Below the pieces are notes generated by a model, which saw only the letters and a list, made by a program, of their open reading frames with translations, did not search any database and was not told where the DNA came from. Made by a program: the position numbers and the translations under genes. Positions 44,530 to 53,269 of a DNA stretch of 64,000 nt are shown here, in pieces. The DNA comes from Achromobacter arsenitoxydans SY8. Its GTDB lineage: Bacteria; Pseudomonadota; Gammaproteobacteria; Burkholderiales; Burkholderiaceae_B. Position 1 is the first letter of the stretch. Each line of letters begins with the position of its first letter. The DNA lies in the NCBI RefSeq assembly GCF_000236785.1, contig NZ_AGUF01000071.1, forward strand, positions 18,967 to 82,966, read 5' to 3'.

Positions 44530-45414
44530 ATGCGCTTCGTCACTTTCCAGGCCGAAGACGGCCAGCTGCGTCCGGGCTTTCTGTCGGAAGACGGCCGCGA
44601 GGTCGTGGATGCGCGCCATGCCGACGCGCCCGAATGGGCCAGGCGACTGCCCGCGACCCTGCTCGAATGGACTGGCATGGACCTGCCAGCCATCGCGGCG
44701 CGGCTGGCACGTAGCGTCTATCCGCAAGCCGCGCGCATCCCGGTTGACGCGGTCCGTCTTGCCGCGCCGCTGCCGCGGCCCGGCAAGGTGGTGGGGGCGG
44801 CCTTCAATTTCCACGATGCGCTGCGCGAACGGAAGATGGAGCCGCCCGCCGAACCGGTGCTGTTCATCAAGTCGGGACATACGGTCATCGGACCCGGCGA
44901 GCCCGTGCGCCTGCACCCCGAAGTGGGCAACGTGACCTACGAGGCGGAATTGGGCGTGGTGATCGGCCGTACGGCGCTACGCGTGGCGCGTGAAGACGCC
45001 ATGCGCCATGTGGCGGGCTACGTCATCGTCAACGACGTCAGCGCCACGGACATGGTGAAGGCGGACAAGGGTTTCGTGCGGGGCAAGAACCAGCCCACGT
45101 TCTGCCCGCTGGGCCCGTGGCTGGTCACGCCCGACGAGCTGCCAAACCCGCACGCCACGCCGATCACGCTGCTGCTGGACGGCGTGCTGCGCCAGCAGGG
45201 CACGACCGCCGACCTGGTGTTCGATATCCCTGACCTGATCTCGCACGCGTCGCGCCAGATGCCGCTGGATCCGGGCGACATCATCGCCACGGGCACCCCC
45301 GCGGGCGTGGCGGTCTCGCATGATCCTCCCGCGTGGCTGCGGCCCGGCGCGCATATGCGCGTGGAACTGCCCGGCCTGGGATTCCTGGATACCCCCGTGA
45401 TAAAGGACTGCTGA
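44530..45414 (+). CDS. Fumarylacetoacetate hydrolase (FAH)-family enzyme
   Basis: 294 residues. The FAH C-terminal core is visible from GKVVGAAFNFHDALRERKM to the end: EAELGVVIGRTA holds acidic metal ligands, and KGFVRGKNQPTFCPLGPWLV and GDIIATGTPAGVAVS are signature segments. Family members hydrolyse or decarboxylate 2-oxo or diketo acids with Mg2+. Spacing of three bases before and after suggests translation as part of the operon. Confidence 0.92.
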   Translation: MRFVTFQAEDGQLRPGFLSEDGREVVDARHADAPEWARRLPATLLEWTGMDLPAIAARLARSVYPQAARIPVDAVRLAAPLPRPGKVVGAAFNFHDALRERKMEPPAEPVLFIKSGHTVIGPGEPVRLHPEVGNVTYEAELGVVIGRTALRVAREDAMRHVAGYVIVNDVSATDMVKADKGFVRGKNQPTFCPLGPWLVTPDELPNPHATPITLLLDGVLRQQGTTADLVFDIPDLISHASRQMPLDPGDIIATGTPAGVAVSHDPPAWLRPGAHMRVELPGLGFLDTPVIKDC

Positions 45415-45417
45415 ACG

Positions 45418-46365
45418 ATGCCTGCCCAGCCTGTGGTTGCCCTGACTTCCCCCATTCATCCCGATGCCCATGCCAGGCTGGCCGCCGCCTGCGAGGTGCG
45501 CGTGGCGCCGGACGCCAGCGCCGATGCCCTGCGGGCGGTGGTGCGCGGCGCGCAGGGCCTCATCGTGCGCAACCACCTGCCCGAGGACATCTTCGACGAT
45601 GCGTCGAGTCTGCGGGCCGTGGTGCGCCACGGCGTGGGACTGGACATGATCCCGGTGGAGCGGGCCACCGAACGCGGCATCGCCGTGGCCAACCTGCCGG
45701 GGTCGAACACCACCGCGGTGGTCGAGTATTGCCTGGGCGCCATGCTGCATCTGCGGCGCGGGCTGGCCGACATGGACTCGGCCTTGCGCGCGCAGGGCTG
45801 GGCGCCGGCGCGGGCGATGGCGGACAGCGGCACCGAGCTGCGGGGCGCCACCTGCGGCATCGTGGGCGTGGGCACCATTGGCGCGCGGCTGGCGGGGCTG
45901 GCTCAGGCCCTGGGAATGCGCACGCTGGGCCTGACGCGCCGTCCCGAGACGCTGCCCGCCGGGGTGCTGGCCGTGGACAAGGCCGGCCTGATGCGCGAGT
46001 CCGATGTCATCGTGCTGTGCTGCCCGTTGACGCCGCAGACCCGCGGCCTGATCGACGCCGACGCGCTCGCCTTGGCCAAGCCTACCGCCATCCTGATCAA
46101 CGTTGCGCGCGGCCCGGTGGTGGACGCCGCGGCCCTGGCCGACGCGCTGGCGCGCGAGGCGCTGGGCGGCGCGGCGCTGGACGTGCACGACGTCCAGCCC
46201 CTGCCCGCCGATGCCGCCATCCGGCAGGCGCCGCGCGTGCTGCTGACCCCGCACGTCGCCGGCAGCACCGCCACGAGCATGCGCCGTATGAGCGCGGGCG
46301 CGGTGGACGACATGCTGCGCATGCTGGCCGGTGAGGCGCCCTCCCATCCCGTCAATACTTTCTGA
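45418..46365 (+). CDS. D-2-hydroxyacid dehydrogenase with Gln in place of the catalytic Glu
   Basis: 315 residues. NAD-binding GVGTIGARLAG, VIVLCCPLTPQTRGLID, catalytic Arg in NVARGPVVD and catalytic His in LTPHVAGST are visible. The usual Glu before Pro (EP) is Gln here: GAALDVHDVQPLP. A Gln-His pair occurs in NAD formate dehydrogenase, so the enzyme may differ from typical lactate/glycerate dehydrogenases in pH response or direction. It is three bases after the FAH gene in the operon. Confidence 0.9.
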   Translation: MPAQPVVALTSPIHPDAHARLAAACEVRVAPDASADALRAVVRGAQGLIVRNHLPEDIFDDASSLRAVVRHGVGLDMIPVERATERGIAVANLPGSNTTAVVEYCLGAMLHLRRGLADMDSALRAQGWAPARAMADSGTELRGATCGIVGVGTIGARLAGLAQALGMRTLGLTRRPETLPAGVLAVDKAGLMRESDVIVLCCPLTPQTRGLIDADALALAKPTAILINVARGPVVDAAALADALAREALGGAALDVHDVQPLPADAAIRQAPRVLLTPHVAGSTATSMRRMSAGAVDDMLRMLAGEAPSHPVNTF

Positions 46366-46385
46366 ATCCCTGTTCTGGAGCTGCC

Positions 46386-47528
46386 ATGCAGATCGTAGAT
46401 ATCAAGGCCGTCCCCGTCTCGTTTCCCGTCCCCGAGAACCGCTCGGTGCGGCTGGGCATCGGCCGCAGCGTGAAGCGCGACGCGGTGCTGGTGCGCGTGA
46501 CCACGGACGAAGGCGTGTCCGGCTGGGGCGAGGCGCACCACGGCCGCTGCCCCGGCGCCATCGCGCGGCTGATCGACACCACGCTGCGCGAGCTGGTGGT
46601 CGGCATGGACGCGCTGGACAATGTGGGCGTGACGGCCCGCGTGCTGAAAATGCAGTTCGCCAGCCACGGCATGGGCGCCGCGGCGGCGCTGGCGCTGAGC
46701 GGACTGGACCTGGCGCTGTGGGACATCCGTTCCCAGGTAACGCAATGGCCGCTGTACCGCCTGCTGGGCGGCGCCAGCAAGCCCATCAAGGCCTACGCGG
46801 GCGGCATCGCGCTCGGCTGGCAGCCGCCGGAGCAATTGGTGGACGAGGCCCGGGGCCTGGTCGAGCAAGGCTTCAAGGCGCTGAAGCTGCGCGTGGGCGA
46901 CGCGCCGCGGCGGGATATCGCGCGGGTGGAGGCGGTACGCAAGGCGTTTGGCGACGAGATCGACATCCTGACGGACGCCAACACCGGCTACAGCCTGGAC
47001 GACGTGCGCCGCGTGATGCCCGCCTTCGAGGCGTTGGGCGTAGGCTGGCTGGAAGAGCCGTTTCCCGCGCACGACCATGAGGCGTATGCGCGGGCGGCGC
47101 GGCTGGGCCGGGTGCCGCTGGCGGCGGGCGAGAACCACTACACGCGCTATGAGTTCGGGCCGCTGCTGCAGGCGGGTAATGTGACGTTCATTCAGCCCGA
47201 CCTGTCCAAGACCGGCGGCGTGACCGAGGCCATGCGGATCGCGGGCATGGCCGCGGCGCTCAAGCTGAGCATCAATCCGCACACCTCCGCCACCGCCATC
47301 AACATGGCCACCAGCATCCACTATCTGTGCGGCATCGACAACCCGGGCTACTTCGAGGCCGACGTGACCGTGCTGAACCCGTTCAGGGACGAACTGGCGG
47401 ACCGGCTGCCTTACACGCTGGACGCCGAGGGCTGCGTGCGTCCGCTGGATGGGGCGGGAATCGGCCTGAAGATCGACGAGAAGTTCATCGCCGCCCATCC
47501 GCTGATCGAAGGGCCCTGCTACGTGTGA
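46386..47528 (+). CDS. Mandelate racemase/muconate-lactonizing-type enolase-superfamily enzyme (2)
   Basis: 380 residues. The barrel carries K167-L-R169 (LKLRVGD, i.e. KxR rather than KxK), metal ligands Asp197 (TDANT), Glu223 (LEEPF) and Glu249 (AGENHY), and His299 (NPHTSAT). KxR is found in some galactarate or tartrate-type dehydratases as well as in MR-group enzymes, so the chemistry differs from the first copy. GGAG lies before the ATG. It closes the operon 20 bases after the dehydrogenase. Confidence 0.9.
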   Translation: MQIVDIKAVPVSFPVPENRSVRLGIGRSVKRDAVLVRVTTDEGVSGWGEAHHGRCPGAIARLIDTTLRELVVGMDALDNVGVTARVLKMQFASHGMGAAAALALSGLDLALWDIRSQVTQWPLYRLLGGASKPIKAYAGGIALGWQPPEQLVDEARGLVEQGFKALKLRVGDAPRRDIARVEAVRKAFGDEIDILTDANTGYSLDDVRRVMPAFEALGVGWLEEPFPAHDHEAYARAARLGRVPLAAGENHYTRYEFGPLLQAGNVTFIQPDLSKTGGVTEAMRIAGMAAALKLSINPHTSATAINMATSIHYLCGIDNPGYFEADVTVLNPFRDELADRLPYTLDAEGCVRPLDGAGIGLKIDEKFIAAHPLIEGPCYV

Positions 47529-47541
47529 GCGGGACGCGGGT

Positions 47542-48330
47542 CTAGCCGCCCGCTTCCCGCTTCCGGTGCGCAAAGTTCAGCGTCACGATCAGGCCGGCCA
47601 GCACGGAGGCCAGGTGCTTTAGCGTATGCCCGCTCAGGTACTCGACGTGCTGGAAGATCTGGTAATCCAGCAGTTCCGCGGCCTTGGCCAGCACGTAGCA
47701 TCCGATGGCCGCCCCGAAATACAGCCGCTCGCGCAGGGGCGTCCCGTTGCGCCACTGCAGCAGCGGCACCAGCAGCAGCGGCATGAACTGCACGAACAGA
47801 TAGGGGCGCAGGTCGCCCGTGGCGTAGTTGTCCGTGTACCGCCACCAGGCCACGCTGGCCACCGCCAGCACGGTCCAGAACACGTCGACCCAGCGGCCGT
47901 CGCCCACGGTTTCCCGCCAGACGGCCGAGAGGATGCCGGCGCAGAGCAGCGCGATGGGCAGGCGGTCCCAGATCAGGCGGTCGTTGTCGGGCATCAGGTG
48001 ATACCAGCCCGATCCGAACGCCGTGAGCAGCAGGGCAAAGAAAAACACCGTGTAGCCGGGGCGGATGACGTCCAGCGCGGGGTTGTGGCGCGAGCGCCGG
48101 ACCAGCACCAGGCCGTACCAGCCGACCACCGCGAACCCGGCATTGGACAGGACGTCGCAGGCATTGGGGATGCCCAGCCAGGCGCGCTTGTCCGCGAAGT
48201 CGTGGTAGTGCTCCAGCTGCGCGATGGGGCCATACAACGCCATCGCCAGCGCCACCAGCGCCATCACCGTCCAGGGCAGCACGCGGCGCAAGCCCGGGCT
48301 GGCGTTCTTACCGGCTGTTTGAAAGCTCAT
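47542..48330 (-). CDS. Alkaline-ceramidase-like seven-helix membrane protein
   Basis: 262 residues, about seven transmembrane helices. GSGWYHLMPDNDRLIWDRLP and YLSGHTLKHLASV carry the His/Asp zinc-site residues of the CREST/ceramidase superfamily (PF05875-like). ATG 48330 is chosen for GGAG upstream; the frame extends seven codons further. The substrate is unknown in bacteria lacking sphingolipids. It converges with the enolase operon, leaving 13 bases. Confidence 0.82.
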   Translation of the reverse strand: MSFQTAGKNASPGLRRVLPWTVMALVALAMALYGPIAQLEHYHDFADKRAWLGIPNACDVLSNAGFAVVGWYGLVLVRRSRHNPALDVIRPGYTVFFFALLLTAFGSGWYHLMPDNDRLIWDRLPIALLCAGILSAVWRETVGDGRWVDVFWTVLAVASVAWWRYTDNYATGDLRPYLFVQFMPLLLVPLLQWRNGTPLRERLYFGAAIGCYVLAKAAELLDYQIFQHVEYLSGHTLKHLASVLAGLIVTLNFAHRKREAGG

Positions 48331-48379
48331 GGATACCGCTCCCCGGCGCACGGAGTTGCCGGCTACCGATGATAGTAAA

Positions 48380-48428
48380 GGGCGCGTTGCGCGCCCTCCA
48401 CCGCTTTGCCGGGCTTTTCCGGCTTTTT
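48380..48428 (+). promoter_or_regulatory. Two stem-loops, the second terminator-like, in the leader of the 48549 gene
   Basis: GGGCGCG-TTG-CGCGCCC (48380-48396) is followed by GCCGG-GCTTTT-CCGGC and six T residues (48408-48429). No plus-strand gene ends here, so a transcript starting upstream of 48380 would meet a terminator 120 bases before the hydrolase gene; attenuation is possible. Confidence 0.5.
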
Positions 48429-48548
48429 TATGTCCTTGTGTATCCGGCCGCGCGGCGAGTACACGCCGACACCCAAGGCCGGCGGGATTGCGCCACAGTC
48501 CGCTCCAGCAGTCATGTCCCCTTGAACACGACCTTTAGGAGCATCACC

Positions 48549-49586
48549 ATGACGGATCCGGTAAACGTCCAGCGGCGCCGCCTGCTGGGCACGACTTCTT
48601 CGCTGGCAGGCGCCAGCCTGCTTGGCCTGGCGCTGGGCGGGAACGCCCTTGCGCAATCCGCGGCTCGGGCCGCGCCGGGGGCGGCGCCTGTCTTTGGCAA
48701 TGTCCGGCAGATCCGGGCGGGAACGCTGGATGTGGGCTATGTGGATGCCGGCCCCGCCGACGGCCCGGTCGCGATCCTGCTGCACGGCTGGCCCTACGAC
48801 ATCCATAGCTTCATCGACGTTGTTCCCCGGCTGACCGCGGCGGGGTACCGCGTCATCGTGCCCCATCTGCGCGGCTACGGATCCACCCGGATCGTGTCGC
48901 CCGATACCCCGCGCAATGGTCAGCAGGCCGTCGTGGCCGTGGACATCATCGCGCTGATGGACGCGCTGAAGATCGGCAAGGCAGTCATCGCGGGCTTTGA
49001 CTGGGGCGCACGCACGGCCTGCATCATGGCCGCCCTGTGGCCCGAGCGCTGCGAGGCGCTGGTGTCGGTCAGCGGCTACCTGATCGGCAGCCAGGAAGGC
49101 AACCGCAAGCCGCTGCCTCCGCAGGCGGAGCTGCAGTGGTGGTACCAGTTCTACTTCGCCACGGAGCGCGGCGCGGCCGGATACGCCGCCAACGTCGACA
49201 GCTTCAACAAGCTGATCTGGCAGCTGGCGTCGCCGCAGTGGCGCTTCGATGACGCCACCTTCCTGCGGTCAGCGCGCGCCTTCGACAATCCCGATCATGT
49301 CGCGATCGTGGTGCACAACTATCGCTGGCGGCTGGGGCTGGCGCAGGGCGAGGCGCAATACGACGCGCTGGAGACGCGGCTGGCGCAGGCGCCGAAGATC
49401 GGCATTCCGACCATCACGCTGGAAGGCGACGCCAATGGCGCGCCGCACCCGCCTCCCGCTGCGTACGCCGGACAGTTCACCGGCAGATATCAGCACATCG
49501 ACGTGGGCGTCGGCGTTGGCCACAACCTGCCCCAGGAAGCGCCCAAGGCCTTCGCCGACGCGGTGATCCGCGTCACGCGGCTATAG
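48549..49586 (+). CDS. Exported alpha/beta hydrolase (epoxide hydrolase/dehalogenase type)
   Basis: 345 residues from ATG 48549 (AGGAG eight bases upstream). A Tat signal is present: RRRLLGTTS followed by a hydrophobic stretch and AQS. The oxyanion motif is HGWPYD, the nucleophile Asp151 in GFDWGAR replaces Ser, and catalytic His325 is in GVGHNL. The Asp nucleophile points to soluble epoxide hydrolase or haloalkane dehalogenase-type chemistry. The protein is probably periplasmic. Confidence 0.88.
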   Translation: MTDPVNVQRRRLLGTTSSLAGASLLGLALGGNALAQSAARAAPGAAPVFGNVRQIRAGTLDVGYVDAGPADGPVAILLHGWPYDIHSFIDVVPRLTAAGYRVIVPHLRGYGSTRIVSPDTPRNGQQAVVAVDIIALMDALKIGKAVIAGFDWGARTACIMAALWPERCEALVSVSGYLIGSQEGNRKPLPPQAELQWWYQFYFATERGAAGYAANVDSFNKLIWQLASPQWRFDDATFLRSARAFDNPDHVAIVVHNYRWRLGLAQGEAQYDALETRLAQAPKIGIPTITLEGDANGAPHPPPAAYAGQFTGRYQHIDVGVGVGHNLPQEAPKAFADAVIRVTRL

Positions 49587-49605
49587 CGCCCCGGGGGCGC
49601 AACGG

Positions 49606-50397
49606 TCACGCGGCGTCGGCCAGCCAGTCCGAGACGGTCTTCAGCACTTTCTCGGGCGACTCGCGGTGCGGCACGTGGCCGCAATCGGCAAAGATGACCT
49701 GTTGCGCGCCCGCCAGGCTGGCGATCCGCCGGGCGTGGTCGGTGGACCCGTACTCGTCGTTGTCGCCATGCAGCGCAAGCGCAGGGCTGCGCACCTGGTT
49801 CAACTGGGCGTCCAGCGTCCAGTCGGCAAAGCCCGGCGACAGCCAGGTGTCGATCCAGGCGCTCAGCACCCACGCCGCCTTTTCGCCGTGGTACTTCTTC
49901 AGGCGGTCCAGCTGTCCCGGCTGCGCGAACGACACCTTGGCCTGCCTGATGCCCTCCAGCGTGCGGTCTTCGGCGTACACCTGCGCCGATTCGGTGATCA
50001 GTGCGCGGCAGGCATCGCCGTCGGCCGCCGCGCAGGCGATGGCCATGCCGCCGCCGACACTGTGGCCAAAGGCGGCGTAGCCGTCCAGGTCCAGCGCGTT
50101 GCGCACGGCCTGAAATCCCTCATGCGCCTCGCGGTCGACGAAGTCCAGGCCCAGCTTGCCTTCATGCGGGTCCGAGCGGCCGAAGCCCAGGCGGTCGTAG
50201 GCAATGACGACGCGTCCGGTCGCCTGGGCGAGCAGCACGGGAAAGTCGCGCCACAGGTCGACGCAGCCCAGCGAGTCATGGAGCAGCACGATGGGCGCGC
50301 CGCCGGGCGCATGCACGCCGGCCGGCGTCCAGCGCCTGGCGAAAAGCCGGCCGCTTTCGGTGGGAACGAAAACATCTAGTGACTCGACGGACGACAT
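49606..50397 (-). CDS. Alpha/beta hydrolase (serine type)
   Basis: 263 residues, cytoplasmic. VLLHDSLGCVDLWRDFP, nucleophile Ser113 in GHSVGG, Asp in HGDNDEYG and His in CGHVPHRESP form a standard triad. An esterase, lipase or C-C hydrolase activity cannot be resolved. It converges with the exported hydrolase, leaving 19 bases. Confidence 0.9.
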   Translation of the reverse strand: MSSVESLDVFVPTESGRLFARRWTPAGVHAPGGAPIVLLHDSLGCVDLWRDFPVLLAQATGRVVIAYDRLGFGRSDPHEGKLGLDFVDREAHEGFQAVRNALDLDGYAAFGHSVGGGMAIACAAADGDACRALITESAQVYAEDRTLEGIRQAKVSFAQPGQLDRLKKYHGEKAAWVLSAWIDTWLSPGFADWTLDAQLNQVRSPALALHGDNDEYGSTDHARRIASLAGAQQVIFADCGHVPHRESPEKVLKTVSDWLADAA

Positions 50398-50699
50398 CGC
50401 GGGTTCTCACAAAGTTGGATGACACGGAATGGCTGCGGGTACGGCGTCGACCCAGGGCATGCCGCGCCGGGGACAGGACGAAATAGTAGCGTAGGGGCGC
50501 GCCGGGCAGCCGGGCGCAGTCCCGGCGCCGCCATCCGCCACGTATCAGAGCGGTGACGTTACGAATTCAATTGCTACGGGGTCCGGGCGGACGGGCGCGG
50601 ATACACATGATTTGTCGCATTGAGCCTGCCGCCCCGCGGGTATTCCGTCGTGCCGCGCCGCTACGATGGCCGCGTCATTCACCGCAGCAGGAGCAAATC
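50398..50699. other. Intergenic region, promoters of divergent genes
   Basis: 302 bases between the divergent hydrolase and DUF2501 genes. It must hold both promoters, but I see no gene, repeat or convincing operator; it is GC-rich with no obvious -10/-35 pair. GCAGGAGCAAATC directly before 50700 is the SD region of the DUF2501 gene. Confidence 0.5.
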
Positions 50700-51167
50700 A
50701 TGAAAATCCACGTCCGTCTTGCCGCCAGCGCCGCGGCCCTTATCGCCGCGCAGTGTTTCTCGGTGGCCGCGCATGCGCAGTTGCTCGACGCCGTGAAGGG
50801 CCAGATGGGTGGGGCCAGCCAGGGCGGATCCTCTGGCGGCGCCATGCAGAGCCTGGGCGGCAGCCTGCCGCTGTCGTCGCTGAGTCCGGCTTCCGCCGGC
50901 AATGCGGCCGGCGTGCTGGAATTCTGCATGAAGAACAACTACCTGGCAGGCGGCGACGCGCAGGCGATGAAGGACAAGCTGCTGGGCAAGGTCGGCGGCG
51001 GATCGACGCAGCAGGCCAAGTCCGATTCGGGATACCTGGCTGGCGTGCAGGGCATGCTCAACGGCAGCGACGGTAAGTCGGTCGACCTGAGCGGGGGCGG
51101 CCTGAAGGAAGAGATCACCCGAAAGGCGTGCGATCAGGTGCTCAAGCAGGCTAAGTCGTTCCTGTAA
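50700..51167 (+). CDS. DUF2501 (YjjA-like) exported protein
   Basis: 155 residues. The signal peptide (MKIHVRLAASAAALIAAQCF, cut after AHAQ) precedes a Gly/Ser-rich part and LEFCMKNNYLAGGDAQAMKD, ending in KACDQVLKQAKSFL with two conserved Cys. Family members are small periplasmic proteins of unknown function. GGAG precedes the ATG by seven bases; an in-frame extension upstream to 50553 is rejected. Confidence 0.88.
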   Translation: MKIHVRLAASAAALIAAQCFSVAAHAQLLDAVKGQMGGASQGGSSGGAMQSLGGSLPLSSLSPASAGNAAGVLEFCMKNNYLAGGDAQAMKDKLLGKVGGGSTQQAKSDSGYLAGVQGMLNGSDGKSVDLSGGGLKEEITRKACDQVLKQAKSFL

Positions 51168-51188
51168 GGCGAGATCCCCGCGCGCGCC

Positions 51189-52112
51189 TCAGCGGCGCGC
51201 CGGCGCGCGGGCGGAACCGAAAATATCCTCCCTCGCCGCCCGGCTCAGCGCCACCACGGCCGGATGCTGCAGCCGCTGGTCGGTGGTGATGGCGTAGAAC
51301 TGTTCCTTGACCGTGTCGGCGCTGCCGATGGCGCGCACGCGGTATTGCTTGCACAGGTAGGCGGCGGTGGCCGTCGGCGCCACGAACAGGCCGGTGCCGG
51401 TCTGGCCAAACGAGTTCATCAGGGCGCTGTCGTCGAACTCGCCCACGATGCGCGGCCGGATGTCGTGCTCGTCGAACCATTGCAGCAGCCGAGGCCGGAT
51501 CGCGGCGTCTTCGCCGGGCAGCAGGAAGGGCGCCTGGTCCAGCATCGCCGGAAACTTTCCTGGCAGACTGTCCAGCAATAGCGGCGATCCGAAGAACGTG
51601 AGGCCGCACTCGCCCAGCAGGTGGCTGTATCCGCGCACATTCAGGTTGTTCGGCATGGGCCGGTCCGCGATGACCATGTCGTAGCGGTGCACGGCCAGGT
51701 CGGCCAGCAGGTAGGGCAGCCTTCCTTCGCGGCAGATCAGGCGCACGTCCTGGTCCAGATGCAGCGCGGGCTCGATCATCCGGTACACCATGGCCTTGGG
51801 CATGCCCTCGGCGACCCCCACCTTGAACTCCATGGCGCGCCGCGCGGGGCGTTCGCGCAGGTCTTCGAGCAGTTCGTCGCCCATGGTGAAGATGCGGTCC
51901 GCATACAGCAGGGCCTGGCGACCGACGTCGGTCAGTTCCAGGCCCCGGCCGACGCGCCGGAAGAGCTCGGTGCCGAGCGTGGATTCGAGTTCCTGCAATT
52001 GGCCGCTGATGGACTGCGGCGTGCGCTGCAGTTGCTGTGCCGCGCGCGCGATGCTGCCGGCCTTGGCGACCATCCAGAAATAGCGCAGATGCTTGTAGTT
52101 GAGAGTGACCAT
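51189..52112 (-). CDS. nhaR: LysR-family activator, NhaR type
   Basis: 307 residues. The N-terminal HTH (LNYKHLRYFWMVAKAGSIAR, then AAQQLQRTPQSISGQLQELE) is the NhaR-type sequence, and the effector domain has LPYLLADLAVHRYDMVIADR. NhaR responds to Na+ in E. coli, where it activates nhaA. Here it is divergent from terC, with 146 bases between, so it likely regulates the terC-uspA pair. No nhaA is adjacent. Confidence 0.9.
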   Translation of the reverse strand: MVTLNYKHLRYFWMVAKAGSIARAAQQLQRTPQSISGQLQELESTLGTELFRRVGRGLELTDVGRQALLYADRIFTMGDELLEDLRERPARRAMEFKVGVAEGMPKAMVYRMIEPALHLDQDVRLICREGRLPYLLADLAVHRYDMVIADRPMPNNLNVRGYSHLLGECGLTFFGSPLLLDSLPGKFPAMLDQAPFLLPGEDAAIRPRLLQWFDEHDIRPRIVGEFDDSALMNSFGQTGTGLFVAPTATAAYLCKQYRVRAIGSADTVKEQFYAITTDQRLQHPAVVALSRAAREDIFGSARAPARR

Positions 52113-52188
52113 CGCCTGATCAATCCAAAAAATCTGACTATCGGTTCATCATATGCGAATTGTTGGACGAATCCGCCTGCTCTAGACT

Positions 52189-52219
52189 GGCCTCATGCAG
52201 TTTTCGTGCATGACAGGCC
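52189..52219 (+). promoter_or_regulatory. Hairpin in the terC leader
   Basis: GGCCT-CATGCA / TGCATG-AC-AGGCC forms an 11-bp stem with a 2-base bulge and a loop GTTTTCG, 40 bases before the terC start. It does not match the manganese yybP-ykoY riboswitch found before some terC genes. The role is unknown. Confidence 0.4.
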
Positions 52220-52258
52220 GTTGCGCGGCGGGTTGCGCGCGATGGCGGGAGGCGCCTG

Positions 52259-53269
52259 ATGAACCGGGTCGAAACCTTTGCCACGCTGCCGATGTGGGTG
52301 GGGTTCGTGGTGTTCGTGCTGATCGTGCTGGCCGTAGACCTGTACGCGCTGGGCGGCCGCCGCGCCCACCGGGTTTCGTCGCGCGAGGCCCTGTGCTGGG
52401 TGTTCGCGTGGATGACGCTGGCCACGCTGTTCGGCGGGCTGATGTGGTGGTGGCTGGACGCCACGCTGGGCCGGGCGGTGGCGCACCAGAAGGTGCTGGA
52501 GTTCTACACCGGCTACCTGATCGAACTGTCTCTGTCCGTGGACAACATGTTCGTGTTTTCGCTGATCTTCACCTACTTCGCGGTGCCGATGGAGCTGCAG
52601 CGCCGGGTGCTGCTGTACGGCGTGCTGGGCGCCATTGTGATGCGGGTCAGCATGATCCTGGCGGGCGTGTGGCTGTTGTCAAAGTTCCAGTGGTTGTTCT
52701 ATGTGCTGGGCGCGTTCCTGATCTTCACCGGCCTGAAGATGCTGTTCACCGCGGGCCGCCAGCCGGATATCGCGCGCAATCCGCTGGTCAAGTTCCTGCG
52801 GTCGACCATGCGGATCACCAAGGACTATCACGGGCAGTCGTTCTTCGTCCGCATCGACGGGCTGCGGTATGCGACGCCGATGTTCGTGGTGCTGCTGGTG
52901 ATCGAGGCGACGGACGTGGTGTTCGCCGTGGACAGCATTCCCGCCATCTTTGCCGTCACCACCGATCCGTTTATCGTCTTCACGTCCAATATTTTCGCCA
53001 TCATGGGCCTGCGGGCGCTGTACTTCCTGCTGGCCGACATGGTGGCGCGGTTTCACTACCTCAAGTATGGCCTGGCGTCGGTGCTGGTCATCATCGGCGC
53101 CAAGATGCTGGCCGAGCAGTGGGTCCACGTTCCCGTGCACTGGTCGCTCGGGGTGGTGGGTGTGATCCTGCTGGCGTCGGTCGGCGCAAGCTGGGTATTG
53201 CCCGCAAGGGCCGCGGAACACGCCCCGCGCTCCAAGGCGGGAAAATCACGAAGCGGAGGTCTGCCATGA
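52259..53269 (+). CDS. TerC/Alx-family membrane protein
   Basis: 336 residues, about nine transmembrane helices. The conserved TerC motifs are LIELSLSVDNMFVFSLIF and VIEATDVVFAVDSIPAIFAV with acidic membrane residues, then VFTSNIFAIMGLRALYFLL. Family members (Alx, MntP-like) are implicated in Mn2+ or metal export and alkaline/tellurite resistance. GGGAGG stands seven bases before the ATG. Its stop overlaps the universal stress gene (ATGA). Confidence 0.93.
   Translation: MNRVETFATLPMWVGFVVFVLIVLAVDLYALGGRRAHRVSSREALCWVFAWMTLATLFGGLMWWWLDATLGRAVAHQKVLEFYTGYLIELSLSVDNMFVFSLIFTYFAVPMELQRRVLLYGVLGAIVMRVSMILAGVWLLSKFQWLFYVLGAFLIFTGLKMLFTAGRQPDIARNPLVKFLRSTMRITKDYHGQSFFVRIDGLRYATPMFVVLLVIEATDVVFAVDSIPAIFAVTTDPFIVFTSNIFAIMGLRALYFLLADMVARFHYLKYGLASVLVIIGAKMLAEQWVHVPVHWSLGVVGVILLASVGASWVLPARAAEHAPRSKAGKSRSGGLP

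Noticed and set aside
52113-52258. yybP-ykoY (manganese) riboswitch before terC
   Set aside because: The conserved loop sequences are not recognisable; only a simple bulged hairpin is seen.
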